DNA from: Apostichopus californicus
Lineage: Eukaryota > Echinodermata > Holothuroidea > Aspidochirotida > Stichopodidae
NCBI GenBank assembly: GCA_020650975.1
Contig: JAIPMN010000843.1
Coordinates: 25,235-70,345, forward strand
DNA: 45,111 bases
Direction: 5' to 3'
Shown: piece after piece, positions 1-12,067 of the stretch
How the letters are laid out: the number at the start of each line of letters is the position of its first letter
Numbering within the stretch: the stretch's first letter is position 1
Position numbers and translations under genes: made by a program
Notes under the pieces: generated by a model
Seen by the model: only the letters and a program-made list of their open reading frames with translations
Databases searched by the model: none
What the model was told of the DNA's origin: nothing

Positions 1-1589
1 CCCCCCCCCCCCCGCCTCCTACGCCTATGGCAACCACTCCCTTCCCAAACAATAGAAACCGCTCCGTCTCCACAATCCTCAGTACTTAGAAATAAATCCC
101 TCCCTAGTTGGCTCTTGAACTCCGACCTTTGGTATGTTTATGGATATATGTACAATGTTATTATATAAGACTTCATTTACCAGCAATTCCCTGACTGAAC
201 ATAGACAATTTTTCCAAGAAAGAAAAAAAAATTGTCTATTTTATAAAATTAAACTTATTATCCTCTCGCGAGGTCGACCAGGGGTTTAACTCCTTTTGAT
301 TTGATCTGATTTGAAGTGAAACCTTTTACTGTCAAGTATGACATTTGCCATTCATTCCCTTTATGATATATCGCAGACAGGCTAATACGTCACGTGTTAC
401 ATAGTATAGATTTTACAATACGGGCGTACACGATTTAGCTACCTTAAATTTCCCCATACATTTGACACAAGTCTTCATTTTTAAGAATCAACGAACTCGA
501 TCAGTAATTGTTGTAGGTACCCCACAACAGATATATGTCATAAAACCATGGTGTACATAGTGCTTTGCACGTAAACAAGTGCCAACTTTCAGTGTCAGGG
601 TCAGTAAAAGTGTAAGTTGGTTGGTGGCCATATTGATCTCTTCATTTTTCCGTATATAACTTAGCTACAGTAAAAATAAATATGAACTCTCTGCGATAGA
701 GTTCAAGCTAGCAGTGTGTCGGGTTACCAACTCGTATAATAAACACTAACTACAATAAGATCTTGCGCCCAAACTTAGGCATTCTGACTCAGTCAGTAGT
801 GGAAGGTAGTCTCCAAGAGGATGGATTCGCTTCATAATATACCAAGACACTGGAGAGTAAACTAGCTTCGACATGTTATAATATATAGCACAGCAGTAAC
901 ATAAGCAGGGAGTTGCCAACCCCAAGTTAGTAGCGTGAAACCAACGTTGGCCAAATTAAAGCACCGTTATTTTCTTTGACGTAAAACTGCCCCGTGTTGC
1001 ATAGGTGACTGATGCAGTTTTAAACAAAGAATTTTTTCTATCATCTAACCGTCGGCGCCATGTTAATCCTTTGTTAAACCTGTATGCATTCCCTGAGCAC
1101 TGAAATTGAAACAAATCAGGGCTTAGCAAACGTCAAACTGAAAAAAAATGTTGTGCACATTCTACTGTTAACAGTGGCCTCGTTGAAAAATGTCAAATTT
1201 CTCATGAGAAATGTGAAATTTAAAATACATACCGCACGAAAAGATCCTCGTCTTAGTGTTCGTCCTTTATGGTAGTGAGCGACACAAGCGGGCGATCGTT
1301 GCAATGACAGTCAGTGACGTTATGATATTACTACACACGCAATAAGTATTGCACATACTCTCGTTTTCAATGGACGGATGTCGGCCTGCATGGAATTACT
1401 GCATTGAGCGAACTAGTTCGTGGAAAGCTAATTCAGGAAGGATATCTGCAACCGTGGATTATAAAGGTCATTGCTATATTTTTCAACACGGGACAAAATG
1501 ATTTCAATGTTGTCTGCATGAAATGTCATAACTTAAAAATATGAACAAGACGGTAATACAAACGAATACGATTGTACAGGACGCATTGA
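1..1589. other. Gene-free AT-rich stretch
   Basis: The window opens with a 13-base C run. A 13-bp perfect stem lies at 201-239. No frame shows protein character or splice-bounded coding sequence. Confidence 0.6.
201..239. repeat. Short inverted repeat
   Basis: Arms 201-213 (ATAGACAATTTTT) and 227-239 pair perfectly over 13 bp around a 13-base A-rich loop. This is an AT-rich hairpin of unknown role. Confidence 0.6.
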
Positions 1590-1790
1590 ACATATTAAAT
1601 AGGCCTACCAGATTATGATACCAATATACATGGTAATGGTGATAATGTTACAGTACACGATCATAAGATGATAATATGAAAAGAATATGGTGATAATTTA
1701 AATGTACAAGATGATTATAGAAACTACATGATGATGATCATGGTACACGTTGAAACAAATAACTACACGATGATAATACACCAGTAGGCT
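1590..1790. repeat. Degenerate GAT/TGATAAT-rich repeat tract
   Basis: Recurring TACACGAT, GATGATAAT and ACATGATGATGAT words at irregular spacing of about 25-35 bases suggest a decayed tandem repeat. A similar tract in opposite orientation lies at 6500-6605. Confidence 0.4.
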
Positions 1791-2101
1791 ACACGATTGT
1801 CATAAATCATAGAAAACTCAATAAAAGAAGGATTTAGTAATTTAATGCTATTGTATCTAAACTTCAGATGGGGATATCCAATGCCTATTGTTAGTAGTCT
1901 ACCTGGGCCCCTATAATATACTTTACTGTATATAGTGGTTGCCTGCATGCACACAACCAAGCCGTTGTGATATCGATGTTCAATTAATATTTTTAATTTG
2001 TTGAGAAATATATATGAACATAACATATCTATGAATGCCTTCAAAACACATTACGTACTTCCTATGCTCAACCCGTTCCCCTGTAATAAACTGTTATTTT
2101 T

Positions 2102-2123
2102 GGTTTCGATGATAATCGAAACC
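2102..2123. repeat. Hairpin left of the three-unit repeat
   Basis: Arms GGTTTCGAT and ATCGAAACC form a perfect 9-bp stem with a GATA loop. It lies 54 bases before the first unit of the 2178-2574 repeat. Confidence 0.6.
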
Positions 2124-2177
2124 TATGCATGCATGCAGGCGGAGAGAGTGTGTGTGTGTGCGTGACGCCTCGCTTGG

Positions 2178-2574
2178 AAACACGATATCTCAAGAAAGGG
2201 AGCTTGGACCAATTTAAAAAGGAGCAAAGCTTATAGTTTTTTGTGGAGGTCAAAGGTCATTTGGGGTCACCAGGGGTCAAATTGTGTAAACATTGTAAAC
2301 ACGATATCTCAAGAAGGAAGCTTGGATCAATCTCGTATTTCGTTTGAAGGGGTACCATATTGAGTTCAAGATCCCTATTGTTTTTGGTGGAGGACCAAGT
2401 CCATTTGCGGTCACTAGAGGTCAAATTTTGAAAACCTTGTAAACACGATAACTCAAGAAGGGAAGGTTGAACGAATCTCATATTTAGTATGTAGTTGGTA
2501 CACGTTCAGTACAAGATTTTATTGAGGTCAAAGGTCTGTTGGAGTCACCAGACGCCAAATTGTGGCAACCTTGT
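2178..2574 (+). repeat. Three diverged tandem units with AGGTCA half-sites
   Basis: Units start at 2178, 2297 and 2441, each beginning AAACACGATA(T/A)CTCAAG and passing through an AAGCTTGGA(C/T)CAA-type block. Each has GGTCA-type motifs near its 3' half and ends in (A/C)TTGT. Unit lengths are 119, 144 and 134 bases. The same family appears inverted at 27716-27965. It resembles a repeat I associate with marine deuterostome genomes. The short frames across it are spurious. Confidence 0.75.
2247..2259 (+). promoter_or_regulatory. DR1-type nuclear-receptor element
   Basis: AGGTCAAAGGTCA is a perfect direct repeat of the half-site with one-base spacing, the type bound by HNF4, RXR/PPAR and COUP-TF relatives. 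It sits inside repeat unit 1. A one-mismatch version is at 2525-2537 in unit 3. Regulatory activity is not shown. Confidence 0.35.
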
Positions 2575-2618
2575 TTTACAAGCTACCGTATCTCCCGCCG
2601 ACCAGCCTATCAGATAAC

Positions 2619-2674
2619 ATATGCGTTACGCCTCATACGAATAGGAGGCTATTCGTATGAGGCGTAACGCATAT
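2619..2674. repeat. Perfect 26-bp inverted repeat with 4-base loop
   Basis: Arms 2619-2644 and 2649-2674 are exact reverse complements, separated by GAGG. The stem includes GCGTTACGCC near its base. It lies 44 bases after the last AGGTCA-repeat unit. Confidence 0.9.
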
Positions 2675-3247
2675 ATGCTAATGTGTACACACAACTCTAA
2701 TTCATTCAAATAACCAACATAAGTTCTTTCGATTAAGCAATTCGTAGTTCGGCGTAAGTTATTTTCATGGTTTGTACGATCTTGTCGTTCAACAAAGCGA
2801 CGTGATTGACTTGTATACTACAAGAAACTTTGCAGGAATAGCTGGACGGCTCAGCTCGGAGCATGGCTGTTATCAGTAATTTTCATGTAGTGTTCGCACT
2901 AAGCACTGGAATTACAATCGTGATTTTACAATCACGAAATATTCCCCGAAAACATTCTATATATCGTTCGACTAGTAGCAACAGAGAAGGCGGCGGGCGG
3001 TCTTTCCAATATATATATACTAAATATGTTTTACCACCAAATTCATTGGGGGGGGGGGGAATTGGGTGAGAAGACATTTGGTTTGGGAGGGGGTCACATC
3101 CCCTGCCTCCACTGGTAAACGCCACTGCCTCCCTTTGTCGGATCCGGATCTGATCTGTGTTCATACAACCTTGATCTCGAGCACAGGATGTGATCCTGAG
3201 CAGGAGATCACATCCAGATCTAGTTTAAAAGCACCGTTAGTGTAGAG

Positions 3248-3692
3248 CAGTGGTTCTCAAAGTGGTCCCTGCCGCCCGGGGGGCGTTGGGAAGTCTCGGG
3301 GCACTACAGGGTACACGGGGAGTAGGGGCGTTTGCACTGATTTGGGGGTCCCTGGCGATTACGACATATCACTGCAGCAATTTAGGGCACATTAAGGCAT
3401 CCAGGGGGTTTGGGAACAAAAAAGTAAATTTTGTGACCCCAAATTATCCAAAAATGGCATTAGAAATTCAATAACTCCACCCCTAGATCCAATTTCTTTC
3501 GCGTTTGGATTATACTGTAGCAGAGACATCTCTTGTAACTTATAAGCGCATAGCGCCATCATTTTAGCATGTCATTTTGGGTATTCCCTGAGCTGGTCAC
3601 TGATTGCGAAGTCGAGGGGAGGGGGTAGGGGGCATTGAGACAGTTCAAGATGGTTGAAGGGGCTGTCATCTAAAAAAATTTGAAAACCACTG
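3248..3692. mobile_element. Non-autonomous hAT-like transposon
   Basis: The left end is CAGTGGTTCTCAAA and the right end TTTGAAAACCACTG, inverted copies of each other with one mismatch in 14 bases. The flanks are GTGTAGAG (3240-3247) and ATGTAGAG (3693-3700), an 8-bp target-site duplication with one mismatch, as expected for the hAT superfamily. The 445-bp interior has no transposase frame. CAGTGGTTCTCAAA-type ends are familiar from hAT/Charlie-like elements. Confidence 0.85.
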
Positions 3693-3700
3693 ATGTAGAG

Positions 3701-6700
3701 CAATGAAACAACATGTTGGATAGGCCTGTTGCAAGTGTGAATTCGCATTGCCGTAACATCCTGTAAGAGAGGTTTAGTTGCAAAATAAACTCACTAGCTG
3801 TTGTCTCCCATTGATTAATTTGAGCAATTTTATGCAAATATAACCCAACACAAGGAAAATGTTTTTGTGTGTGTTGCTTTCATTTATTTATACTATGATA
3901 ACCACCGTGTGAAAATAGATGTCATTTGCGAGTACATGCGGCGTTATCTAGTACCAATATATTTCACTGAAATATAGGGGGCCTCCCATAAAATGTTTGG
4001 CCCGGGCCTCCCATAAGCTTAATACTGCCATGAGTCTTGCCATCATGTAACTGAGGGCCCGCATAGCGTATATCCGTATAGTACCATTAGGCATATAGTA
4101 TATGCCGAGTTCAGTTTTAGGTTGAATGCGTAATGAACGGGTACCCGGGAGACCGACCAAACCGCGGAGACGCGTACCCGGTTCCGATTTTGGGACCGGT
4201 CTCATCACTAATCCCTACCTCCCCCTACTCTCGCCCGATCGTATTCTAGAATGTGTGTCAGCTTCAATTGTATAGGTATACAACTATCAATAATAAAATG
4301 TGGATTATTGATGTTCGTTTGTAAAACTCAGTGAAGTCAGTATCAAACCCGGAAGACATCCCCACAGCCATGCATGTTTTGCATCGTGGAAATTAAGCAC
4401 AAGTTATCATATGATGTACTACAACTGTATCATAAGAGCCATTTATCAGTTTTTCTATACTCCTCACCTTATCCCCTCCCTGCCCCTTTTCTTCATTGCC
4501 TTCTTTAGATGCAAAGTCACGGTGAGAAGGGATGGCGCTATTTTAATACGTTATCCAGGATCGCATAGTACAGATCAGACTTTCTCTAAATATTTGTTGA
4601 AATAATGTGATGGCATTTGTCCACTTCCGTAGACACAGTTACACAGATTGCTGCGTATTCTGGTTTTCAATGGATATAGATTGCATTTAAAACTGGTAGC
4701 TAAGAGTGGTTTGACCGTCTGCTCAAAGGTGGGTTTCACGCACGCCGGCCAAAACGCTTCTGGTCGACCTTTGACCGATCAAACTTTCTGGCATCCTCCC
4801 GGGTGATTTTGCAACATGAACATGGCACGGACATCTTGGACCACCAAAACACCATACCACAGCCGCAGTATTATATCCACCACCGACGTGTCTTGGACCC
4901 TGGGGCGACATGCTCGACTTTTCTCAAATAAAAAAATAAATCGTATCGATGACGGTTAGATTGGAATGTGTGGTGAAGGCCTGCACTTGTTTGAAAGGAA
5001 ATAAGTTGCTCTCTTCCCCACCCCACCCTCGTTCCTCTGTTAGCTTTCGATTTGTGCCTCTAAGTTTTCGATTTACTAAAGCTAACAACTCGGTGTATAA
5101 GACTTATTGACCCTTTAATCAAACATTCGAAAGGCATCAAATTCTAAAAATCAACATTCGTGGAGAACGTAACATTAGGGCCTAAGTCAAAAAGAAATAG
5201 CGTGATGATATCACACACAACACAATCTATTTTTGCTTCCCAACTAAGGTGCATTATTTATGATAAGAAACAATTGAATAGGCAGTGCTGCTCCCTATCT
5301 GATGTTGGTTATCCCTAAAATTTACACTTGTGACTTCATAGAAAGGGTTTAAGACTATTTTGAGGTTTCTTATAGTTTCTTATGCCATTTCATGGTTTCT
5401 TATAGTGCATTTAGATTGTTTCATCACTCAAACTTCTTAATATAGTCATTATGGTATATGACTGATGTAATGATGACATGCAGGTTTTCACATTTCTTAG
5501 GAAAAAGAAAAAAGGTCACACGTATGATTAAAATGGGAACGAAACAAGATTTTCTCTTTGTTACCACCTGTTCAAGTTAATGCAATGAAAGTGTTAGCGC
5601 CGTAGAAAAGTTTTCAAGCGAGTAAGTAGGCTGTTTATACAATGTTTATACAAGTCATAAAAAAATCATATAAAACAGATTGCTAAATCAATAGGTCGAA
5701 ATTTAGTTTTGAGATAAAAGTTGAATTTATTCGATAAAATGTCGAAAGTTTGATATGACAAGATAAACTCTCGTGTTAAAAACGGTCGGAAAAGTTCGTG
5801 ATGAAAGTAGAAATTTCGACTTAGAAGTCGGTTTTCATTTTCTTTTAAATTCCTTTCAGGCCACTGTACAACAGTACTGAATTTTGGTCTAACTGCTATC
5901 AATTTACTTGTTTTGGTTAAGACGTGCCCTGGATTTAGTCACACAGGTGGTGTAAGAAATCAAATGGTATATTTGATTTCAGCTCAGATATTTAGAACAA
6001 ATTTGAGCCAATATGACAGTAACAATTTTAACAATACAAAATACATGATGATGAACAGCGCCCCTACATTGAGATGTTCTGTTTGTAATTTCCACAAACA
6101 TCTACTCATCATAGTGATATAGACTTTACCGAATATTGAGATATGGAGATATAAAAAGTTATTTGAGAGTTATACCTTACCGATTAATGAGGTTTGTATG
6201 CATTTTTTATTTTATTTGAAAATCAACCAATCGGACTTTCGTTCTTTGCTCTTGCATGTACGTCACAATGCCTACTTTTAAACCTATACATTCAATTGAG
6301 ATTTCAACTTTCCATTACAAGTAGTCAAAATCAAACAAAAATCAACTGAAAATTGTTTTACATTATATTAATAAATGTTGATGTATTATCGACTGTCAGT
6401 TTCTTTTTTTATTAAGTCGATGTAATCGAAGAATATAATCTAAAATGGTTGGCTTGGGATCCACTGAATGCAGTAGGTGTAAAATTCTGGCAATTATTTA
6501 CACTTTGAGCTGCATCATCTTATAACTTGTTACATCATCATCGATAGTATTTTCATCGTAATATGTTTTCACGTCATCATCGTATACCTTTACATCACCA
6601 TGGTATATTGCTGACCCTTTTGGCGTTGCATAGAATTTGCCAAGCTTCGTCTCAGTCCAGAATAAGCTTGATTCACTCCTGAATTGTTAGGGCAACATGA

Positions 6701-8747
6701 TCCACTTGTCCCTCAAATATGGTAGTTATCTTGTGACGTTTATTTGTTACAATTTACACAAATTTACAATTGACATAAAACGTGTAATTGTGTTTTGCTA
6801 TCATATTGTGAATGCTACCGGCTGCGAATATATGTCGATGTATAGGTTAGGTCAATTCAACATTTTACAAAATACATCGACATTCGTTACTTTACTATAT
6901 AGTGTGCATAATTTCGAATTGAACAATATGCCAGTGTAGTGTTGAATTCATTAACATACAAAGTGGAATATTGAATAAAGAACACAAAAGTCGTATAGAA
7001 CCTTCCTAATACGTAATTCTATTTTAGCATAGATATATATACGGAGCCGTATGGCAAGCTAACAGAGTCATACGAAGCATTGTTAAAGCAACCAATCAGT
7101 GAAGCTCTTTTCGTTACGTGATATACGTCCAAAGTATAGTACTTTCTTTGTTTTTCATTTATTTGCAGCTAATAAGCATATTAATAAATTGTCAAATTGA
7201 TGAAAATGCAACGGTATAATGGAAAGTAAAATTAATGTTACATGCTTGATAAAATATTTAATTGTTGCCTCAGAATATGATAGAAAGTAAAATATTGGTA
7301 GTTAGGCTATTTCGGCAAACTAAAACTAGTGACCAACATCATTGTTGACCTTTCAGTATAATGGTGGTTCATCGGAGTTTTTGTTCTATCATGCAGTTTT
7401 GATGATTGAACCTGTTATCATGATCCTCTGTTTCAAGAAGGCGTGTACATTTGTTTGCACTTTGAATAACCAATAAATAAAATAACACTGAAGAAATATC
7501 GCTACAGGAATGGAGAGCGTTAATATAATGGAAGTAATACATAACTATACTAAAAACGTACACAATTGCAACATAAAGCTGTACGGGTTCGTAGATACGG
7601 GTCTGTGAGATATATATGCTCAACGGCGCCATCAGCTACACACGTGCGATACATTTTGCTGGATTGTACTTCCCTCTCCTCCTCATCGATGCCTATACAG
7701 TGCAGGGCGCGATCACGTGATGCCCTGACAGCCTATAGGACAATTCCGAGATCATACATTCCACACGTACCATTTACGTCTCCGTCCGTCTTAAAGTTTA
7801 TCTCAGAAACCAATTGTGTTTGTACCGATGATGTTATGGAAGGCCTTACTTCCGATTTCCTATTGCTGCAAGAATAGTAAACTTGATCTATATGTTTCCG
7901 ATTGAAGTAAAAACAATTATTGAGTCTGTAACAAAATCGACGGAAGCAATGTGACAGGAGAACGACGTCGGACTCTATCAATATTTGTTCGTATAAACTG
8001 ATACAACAAGGAATGGTATAACATCGTATACTTAGTGCGACTGGTGACTACAAACACATTACTGCAGTAACGACGGTATAGCCGATTGGAAAGTCAATTT
8101 CAAAAAGGTTTATATCTTTTATTACAGTGTCTAGCCGATGCAATAATTACATGAATACATATAATTTACTGATATGGGTTCTTCTTGCTTCACACAACGT
8201 CACATCGTTAACACACCGAATTATGTCACAGCAACGTACAGGTGGCTTTCAACCAGTATGAGGTCACTTTAACAGACACATGCAGGCAAAATTACAATTA
8301 TTTATTGCAGAAAAAGGACCGAATTATAGACAGAACTAACTCAACTTTTGTTGACTCAAAGATTGGTACAGTTAGACAAACCTGTTCCCAATAATCGTTG
8401 AATATATAGTTACATTTTTTATGGTACTATTTTATCTGACAACGACAGTGTGACATGATTATGTTCTATGACTTTATAGTCTAAGTCGGTTTTCATTACA
8501 TACTTAAATGATAATGAAAGTCTAAGTTTTCACTGAAAATGTATAATGCTGCAGAGCATGTGAAACGGAGTATTGTTCCAACTGCCAACTTCAACAGCAT
8601 GTTCCATTTTCAAGATAAAGAAATTTATATTCACATTATTTGGATGATTCCATTGAAATTTGAAATAAATCAATTTGTCGTTTACTGGTGTAACAATTAG
8701 CAGTATCGACACGTCAGGAGTAAACCATGCGATTATTTTATCGCAAC
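3701..8747. other. Long gene-free stretch
   Basis: AT-rich with no supported gene. A duplicated GGCCTCCCATAA word lies near 3980 and 4010. The 4085-4205 segment has a short GC-richer patch with repeated GTACCCGG. A GC-richer patch at about 4730-4910 has no recognised coding content. A GAT-like tract lies at 6500-6605. Confidence 0.5.
6500..6605. repeat. Degenerate ATCATC-rich tract
   Basis: Recurring TTACATCATCATCG, TTTTCATCGTAATA and CACGTCATCATCGTATA words. This is the reverse-orientation counterpart of the 1590-1790 tract by eye. Confidence 0.4.
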
Positions 8748-8766
8748 ATGCCTCGTCACGAGGCAT
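8748..8766. repeat. Perfect 8-bp hairpin at edge of CpG-rich patch
   Basis: ATGCCTCG and CGAGGCAT flank a TCA loop. A smaller GCGAT/ATCGC hairpin precedes it by a few bases. Confidence 0.6.
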
Positions 8767-8782
8767 GGGCGAATTTACTCAC

Positions 8783-8940
8783 CGGTTTACTGGTTTGGAA
8801 TCGGTGCGCCGCTGGCCAGCTGCTATAAGACGCCGTCAGGTTGAAGTTCCGCGCGCAGGCGCCGATTTCCCCCTGGTCGCAAATAATGCCAGTTTCATCT
8901 GAGGCGCCGAATACACCAGCCCATTCGGTTGAATCACTAG
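8783..8940 (-). other. CpG-rich patch, possible orphan exon
   Basis: On the minus strand an open frame runs between a possible acceptor (GGGTCAG, weak pyrimidine tract) and a consensus donor (AACCG|GTGAGT), 158 bases, phase 1 in and phase 0 out. It would encode a Cys-, Ala- and Ser-containing peptide (IICDQGEIGACARNFN in the middle) that I do not recognise. GC and CpG content are well above the surroundings. All three plus-strand frames are also largely open, so coding is unproven. The patch could instead be part of a retroposed sequence ending at the poly(A) run 9035-9055. Confidence 0.25.
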
Positions 8941-9034
8941 CTGACCCGGTAGCAATAATTATTTTATGCCCCAGTTTCAAGAGTGTTTGTTACAATATAA
9001 GGCTATATAGGCCTACATATAGACTCCAGACTTT

Positions 9035-9055
9035 AAAAAAAAAAAAAAAAAAAAA
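9035..9055 (+). repeat. A21 homopolymer
   Basis: Uninterrupted run of 21 A, about 95 bases after the CpG-rich patch. It may be a retroposon tail, but no target duplication was found. Confidence 0.7.
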
Positions 9056-9779
9056 TCATAGCAGATACAACTATAGGTATAGAGCATAACTGCCGTATAA
9101 GTCTCTGGGCAGCTGTTTATTAATATCAATTGATAAGGCTAATTACAATAATGAGTGATATGAAGTGTATAGGTTACTTGGAATATGAAACAATGCACTG
9201 TGTACATTACTCGAGTGAAAAACAGTGCATCGTATATGGGAAGTAACTCTTAATCAAATACGGTAGGAAACACATTAACAACAAACTCGGTAGAGTAGGT
9301 GAAAGAATCTAATTATTGACAAATTATCTTTACTTTATCACCGTCCTGACCTCATCGCCTTTACTCAAGCTCTTCCCAATCATCTAATAGGTATACGTGA
9401 GCTTTAACCAATTACACGATATGGTACATAGGTATAAAAGATTTATAATCCTCGTTGCTAACAACCATGTAAAAAGTTATTCTTTATCTCACACATGTGT
9501 TGAACAGAATATACATTGCCTGCCAACGTATTCTCATACGTGAATGCATATTCATGATTTCCTCCCACGTCAATGTCGCATACCATATGGTTGAGTAAAT
9601 ATGACAGAGACGTACTTAAACCTAATGAGATTAATAACACATGAATGTACACCTTTGAAAACAATAAGAGATTATAACCAAACGGTTGTGACATCTAATC
9701 TCAGTTGAAGTTATCGATCTGTATTTACATCGGCCTATCGTACCTCTGGGATCTCCGGAGACTAACCGTACAGAGGTCA

Positions 9780-9787
9780 TGACGTCA
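9780..9787. promoter_or_regulatory. Palindromic CRE-like site TGACGTCA
   Basis: Exact CREB/ATF consensus. A TTTATAAA box lies about 90 bases downstream. No gene is recognised after it, so promoter function is speculative. A second exact copy is at 20534-20541. Confidence 0.2.
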
Positions 9788-12049
9788 CAGGTAACATTAG
9801 ATTCTGGCGCGCAAATGCTTACATGTTTACACATCCGGTTTTCCCCGTTGTCGAGAAGAAAACAGACGGAAAGCATTTATAAATCTAATCATAGATGACT
9901 CGGATGAACTGTTAGTTCGTTAAATTGATTTGTAAGAGAATTGGTGATTACACAACTTCCTCTAAACGATCGGAACAGGAACATGTGAATAACGGACTTT
10001 AATTATGTCACGTGTTTAACATGCCCAAGGCGACATAGGGTATGTGATTTTTATTTGAAGGGACTATAATATGCAGCATATACAGAAGCTTCACTTGAAG
10101 GTAAAACTTCAGTTACTATTGCCTCGCCCACTGTACGTTAGTTACTGTCAGAAAGTGTGTAATGAAAAAGATTTTCACCAAAATATGAATACCATGCACG
10201 CAGATAGTCACAAGTGATGTCAAACGAAAACCGAATTAAAACCGAATTAATCTTTAAACTGTTAAACAGTTTGGTAGATCTAATTTACAGTCTGGATATG
10301 CCTTAGAATGTACCATTTCACGTATGCGCTTTTATTTACTTCCTGAGAAAAGGACCCTCCACTCTTACGCAAGAGGTATCTGTGTGCTCTATAACTGACA
10401 CTTTATAAAACACAGCTTGCACCCGGGGTAAGGTGTTGAGGCAGGTCAACACGTTCTTTTCCCTTATTTTCATAGGTTCTCATAGAAAATCCTGCGTATA
10501 CGGGCCTCGTTAATGCCAACTGCAAGTTTGCGTTGCTTCCTAAACTGTTGATTCGTTTCAACAATTAAGTTTCAATGCTATTCGCTGATCTACTCAAGTT
10601 TGATGTTACTAATGACATTTAAGAAGAAAATGTCAAAAATTTCAGACAACTGGGGATACTTTTCTATAATGTTTGGAATACAAATCACTTTTTAAAGCAC
10701 TTGCAGTGACAACATAAATTGGGAAAGTATCGTTCATGAAAATTTGTTTTAATTAGTAACTGTTTGCATGTAATTAATAAAGTTGAAACATTTCTGAGTG
10801 ATAATCTTTGCTTTCCGAATCGAATAATGGAATCATAAATTATTAGCTAATTCACCTTTCATTTTGTGGGAAAATGGTCCATTGAGTATATAGCAATCCG
10901 TATACGGTCGGTGACACTATTTGCTACCTGCAGTTGGTGAAAAAAAATTATTCTTCAATGCAGTTGTCATACGTACAGGTAGTTTTTGGAATGTTAATGT
11001 CACTTAATTGTTATAAAAAACCCATAACTATAAAGAATATAATTAGCAAGCAGAAGTGTTAAAATATATCCCCAACCCTCCACCACACCTGCCCTCCCCC
11101 TCCCCTTCATTGTGACTCTGTTCATTCCCGCATAAGTCACGTCTCCAATTTTCCAGATCAAGTTCTACATATAGGCTAAAAACAGATTTATCATTCTAAG
11201 AAGGCCGAACTGACCTGTTTAATAGTGCTTTATTATCTTACCAAGGTATTTTTCAACTAACTTCGTCACTTTAAGCCCACCTTAACTGCGTGTTATGCCC
11301 TTCGGAATAACCGGGCTAATACGCTGGAACACTAAATCCCTTTAAAAGTTCCGAACAAACGATATCACCGCCGTAAGTATAACTAGTATACGACTCGGCT
11401 CGCCTGCCAAGCTCGGATGTAGATTAATGTGCGTGGGCGGAAGTGCGGAAGTTAAAATATGAAAAGAATGTGTGCATTGTCAAACAGAGTTTACATTAAA
11501 CGAGCGCGGAAGTAAATTAGGACAGGATGCCGTCGTTTGTTATTGCCTTTTTGGACTGCCTTAGCAACGTGGTAACCAAGCAAATTGAAACAAGTGCAAA
11601 TGAGTTGAAATTAACAATACGGTTCAGACGGCGGTCTTGAAAGGCATAAGCAGTAACGATAGTTGCGTTATGAAGAGACGATCGGTAATTTGGACTGAAT
11701 TTATTTATGCGACTTCATGCCTCACGACGAATCTACGTGGCATTTTAGGGAAACTTTCCGTCTGAAGGTATTAAAGAAAGTTTTAATGAGAGACACAATT
11801 GACAACAGATTCCAGACGTGTGAGAATTGTGAAATGTTGACTCAAAGACTACACGATGCTTGAAGTGCATAGAATGGTACATTTAGGCATATGTTTGAAA
11901 AATGAAACAGTCGATTGGCTCTGAGAATATAGCGGAGCAATGGCTGCAACACATGTATGAACAATAACCCTAGCTGCGTCCATTTAACATTGTTACTTAA
12001 TAATAGAATGCTTCAAATAATGGAGAGAAAAAAGGAGGCGAAAAGGAGT

Positions 12050-12067
12050 GGGGTAGGGTGGGGAGGG
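12050..12067 (+). other. Short-loop G-quadruplex motif
   Basis: GGGGTAGGGTGGGGAGGG: four G-tracts with loops of only 2, 1 and 1 bases. Further G-runs follow to 12100. Such short loops usually favour a stable quadruplex. Confidence 0.6.
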
